Source: Deltaproteobacteria bacterium
GTDB taxonomy: Bacteria; Myxococcota_A; Polyangia; Haliangiales; JADYYK01
Assembly (NCBI GenBank): GCA_020853705.1
Contig: JADYYK010000168.1
Span: 1 to 33,394, forward strand
Length of the DNA stretch: 33,394 nt
Direction: 5' to 3'
This document shows positions 32,701 through 33,394 of this stretch, one piece after another (within the stretch, counting starts at the first letter, position 1; each line of letters begins with the position of its first letter). A model generated the notes under the pieces. The model worked only from the letters and a program-made list of their open reading frames with translations. It had not been told where the DNA came from and ran no database searches. A program made the translations under genes and the position numbers.

Positions 32701-33394
32701 GGAATGTATCGCCTGACCGTCAACCGCACCTTCACTGGGTCGGGTAGCCCGACCTGCAGCACCACCAACTGCTCGGTCACGACCACGGGCTCGCCCCCGA
32801 CCATCAACTGCGGCGCGACCTGTACCGCGCTGTTCCCGTCGGGGGCGGTGACGCTGCAGGCGCGCACCCAGAATGGCTCCAACTTCCACTTCTCGGGCTG
32901 GACAGGCTCGACCTGCAGCGGCCCCGGGCGCGACTGCACGTTCACCCTCAACGCGAGCACCACCATCAGCGCGAACTTCAACCAGATGGACAACAACATC
33001 ATCTTCATCACCTCGGGCGCGCAGCTCACCAACCTCGGCAGCGCCACCGCCTACGACACCGCATGCAATACGGTCGCTACCACCGCCGGCCTCAACAACG
33101 CTGGCGGCAACGCCTTCGTCGCGGTGACCTCCGATGCGGCGTCGCGCGCCGACGCCCGCCTGGTGCTGCCGGGCACCAGCACTCCGGCCCGTGGCTGGGT
33201 GCGCATGGACGGCCTGGGCTTCGCGGACACCCGCACCACGCTGTTCACCAACCTGGCGGTCCTCAATCCCGTCGCGTTCACCGAGAACGGAACGCCCTCC
33301 AGCGGACTGGCCATGACTGGCGCCAACAACGATGGTTCGGCCACGTCAAACTGCACCAACTGGACGACGACCTCGGGCAGCCTCATCGGCGGCA
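29743..33394 (+). CDS. Surface lipoprotein with tandem choice-of-anchor D-type repeats, InlB-B-like and DUF1554-like domains (3' partial)
   Basis: The frame is open from the ATG at 29743 to the window end (1217 codons). It starts with a lipoprotein signal (LAASTITSGC, Cys20), then an N-terminal domain to about residue 122. Eight immunoglobulin-like repeats of 105-115 residues follow, each opening with a form of ITPGALSISPTSQNFGSV and holding a Cys pair such as NTCTATLPAAGTCMVSVRF; they begin near 30112, 30424, 30748, 31069, 31390, 31711, 32041 and 32386. Next is an InlB-B-like repeat (YRLTVNRTFTGSG, FSGWTGSTCSG) and, from about 32995, a DUF1554-like domain (NIIFITSGAQL, RGWVRMDGLGF, NCTNWTTTSG). 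Choice-of-anchor D and DUF1554 occur in surface proteins, the latter in Leptospira lipoproteins. Role: probably adhesion or surface structure. An in-frame ATG at 29731 is less likely. Confidence 0.88.
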   Translation, partial: MTKRLLALCVLAASTITSGCGSDGSAGTFLIVELRGSSMPKTVDIDLMFNGQSAPTTTLADPSGGVLTLPKRSVFKIRNGEGTISISAKAKDAGGVVFATATGTGVIKSNETTTVTLSFDSAGEGLAIDKATHDFGPVIINTAGAEVLFTITNTGTGPTAPLGVVLTGGASGFSISNNACNGMALAASATCQVGISFMPSAEGAVTGSIAVSNGTTASVSATLAGEGITPGALQISPTTQGFGSVTMGGNSGTQTFTVTNTGGQASGTITAGLMGTDAGQFVVTADGCNAQTLAANATCQITVRFSPSSAGGKSASLNVTATPGGSAIAQLAGMGLSVGNLIITPTSKDFGAVQQGMTGMSQVFTVQNSGGSDTGTLATAVNGANAAAFTVGTDTCMGQILAANASCMVTVTFEPNTAGSKIATLTVAGTPGGAAAAPLSGTALADAQLALNPMSNDFNSVVTGSGVNATFTLRNTGGVMSGVPTVSLSGPDMGQFSIMSNNCTAVLPAAGTCMIVVRFAPTSTGVKGATLSATATPGGIAMAALAGTGITPGALSISPTSQNFGSVLQGTTTATPQNFTVTNTGGSATGTLTATILPAGAEFRIVTNTCTATLPAAGTCMVSVRFEPTSAGAKTATLQVSGTPGGTAPASLDGVGLAPASLSMSPTTFTFPSTVVAGTSTTQNFTVTNSGGVAAGSTTALATTISGTGMAEFDITANTCTGTLGAGATCTVTIAFNPGSAGAKTASLNVTATPGGLAAASLNGTGQTPAALTLTAPPPNSVAFGAVPIGSSSTMTYRVSNTGQQTSSAITLTLTGTDFTLLTGVAGDCASGTTTLTGGATCNARVRFAPTMNVARTGTLGVSATTGGAPPQLSLTGMGQNGAAISGSVATNAFGNVEVGVASTPFVWTISNVGDVATTGTLTLSNTNTTEFTTTTTCGATLGATPATCTVTITFRPSTAGSRSGTITMAAVGGNGGSAAINVSGTGMYRLTVNRTFTGSGSPTCSTTNCSVTTTGSPPTINCGATCTALFPSGAVTLQARTQNGSNFHFSGWTGSTCSGPGRDCTFTLNASTTISANFNQMDNNIIFITSGAQLTNLGSATAYDTACNTVATTAGLNNAGGNAFVAVTSDAASRADARLVLPGTSTPARGWVRMDGLGFADTRTTLFTNLAVLNPVAFTENGTPSSGLAMTGANNDGSATSNCTNWTTTSGSLIGG

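Noticed and set aside
30340..32889. Long antisense frame (about 849 codons) opposite the surface lipoprotein
   Set aside because: Low-complexity Arg/Gly/Ala product; the plus-strand frame has a signal peptide and clear repeats.

Overview
The window reads as chromosomal DNA of a GC-rich (roughly 70%) Gram-negative bacterium, most likely a myxobacterium-type organism (Myxococcota; Kofleriaceae, Haliangium or Polyangia-like). This rests on the strong G/C third-position bias, frequent GTG/TTG starts, the many lipoproteins and outer-membrane proteins, Cys-rich Sel1 repeats, choice-of-anchor D repeats with a DUF1554-like end, and a coiled-coil toxin-like protein of a sort common in these genomes. 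The taxonomic call is inference. I saw no rRNA, tRNA, CRISPR, insertion sequence or phage genes.

Layout. 1-4.8 kb: the 3' part of a very large secreted-effector-like protein (Ala/Gly/Pro repeats, about 500 residues of Lys/Ala/Glu coiled coil, C-terminal zinc metalloprotease resembling anthrax lethal factor), overlapped by a lipoprotein gene that could be its partner. 4.8-10.3 kb: mixed single genes: a membrane protein, a thiolase, a divergent RluA-type pseudouridine synthase, a fatty-acid hydroxylase, an outer-membrane barrel and a pteridine-reductase-like SDR. 10.3-13.1 kb: a His-rich exported protein followed by a TonB-dependent receptor with a 14-unit CATCAC microsatellite, probably metal acquisition. 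13.2-13.9 kb: a lipoprotein. 13.9-18.4 kb: a co-directional run (TrpD2/YbiB-like, DUF2203, FolE-like, SDR, glycosyltransferase, LON-N domain protein) ending at a 9-bp hairpin. 18.4-21.5 kb: three 34-bp tandem repeats, then a Sel1-repeat lipoprotein translationally coupled to a second lipoprotein, both with more relaxed codon use than their surroundings, closed by a strong hairpin.

21.5-24.4 kb (minus strand): a lipoprotein with two blocks of five Cys at every fourth residue, an Mrp/ApbC ATPase and GTP cyclohydrolase II (ribA). 24.4-27.5 kb (plus strand, divergent from ribA): peptide deformylase, a small two-helix membrane protein, dihydroneopterin aldolase (folB) and a sirohaem nitrite/sulfite reductase. 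27.5-28.9 kb: an aldo/keto-reductase-like protein on the minus strand. 28.9-33.4 kb: a TPR protein, then a long surface lipoprotein with eight choice-of-anchor D-type repeats that runs off the end of the window.

Themes: pterin/flavin metabolism appears four times (a FolE-like protein with altered active-site residues, FolB, RibA, and a PTR1-like reductase), spread over separate units rather than one operon. The cell-envelope genes dominate the rest. The most interesting points are the lethal-factor-like effector, the FolE active-site substitutions, the CxxxC-repeat lipoprotein, the Ser-Pro/His dual-reading microsatellite in the TonB receptor, and the degenerate pseudouridine synthase motif.
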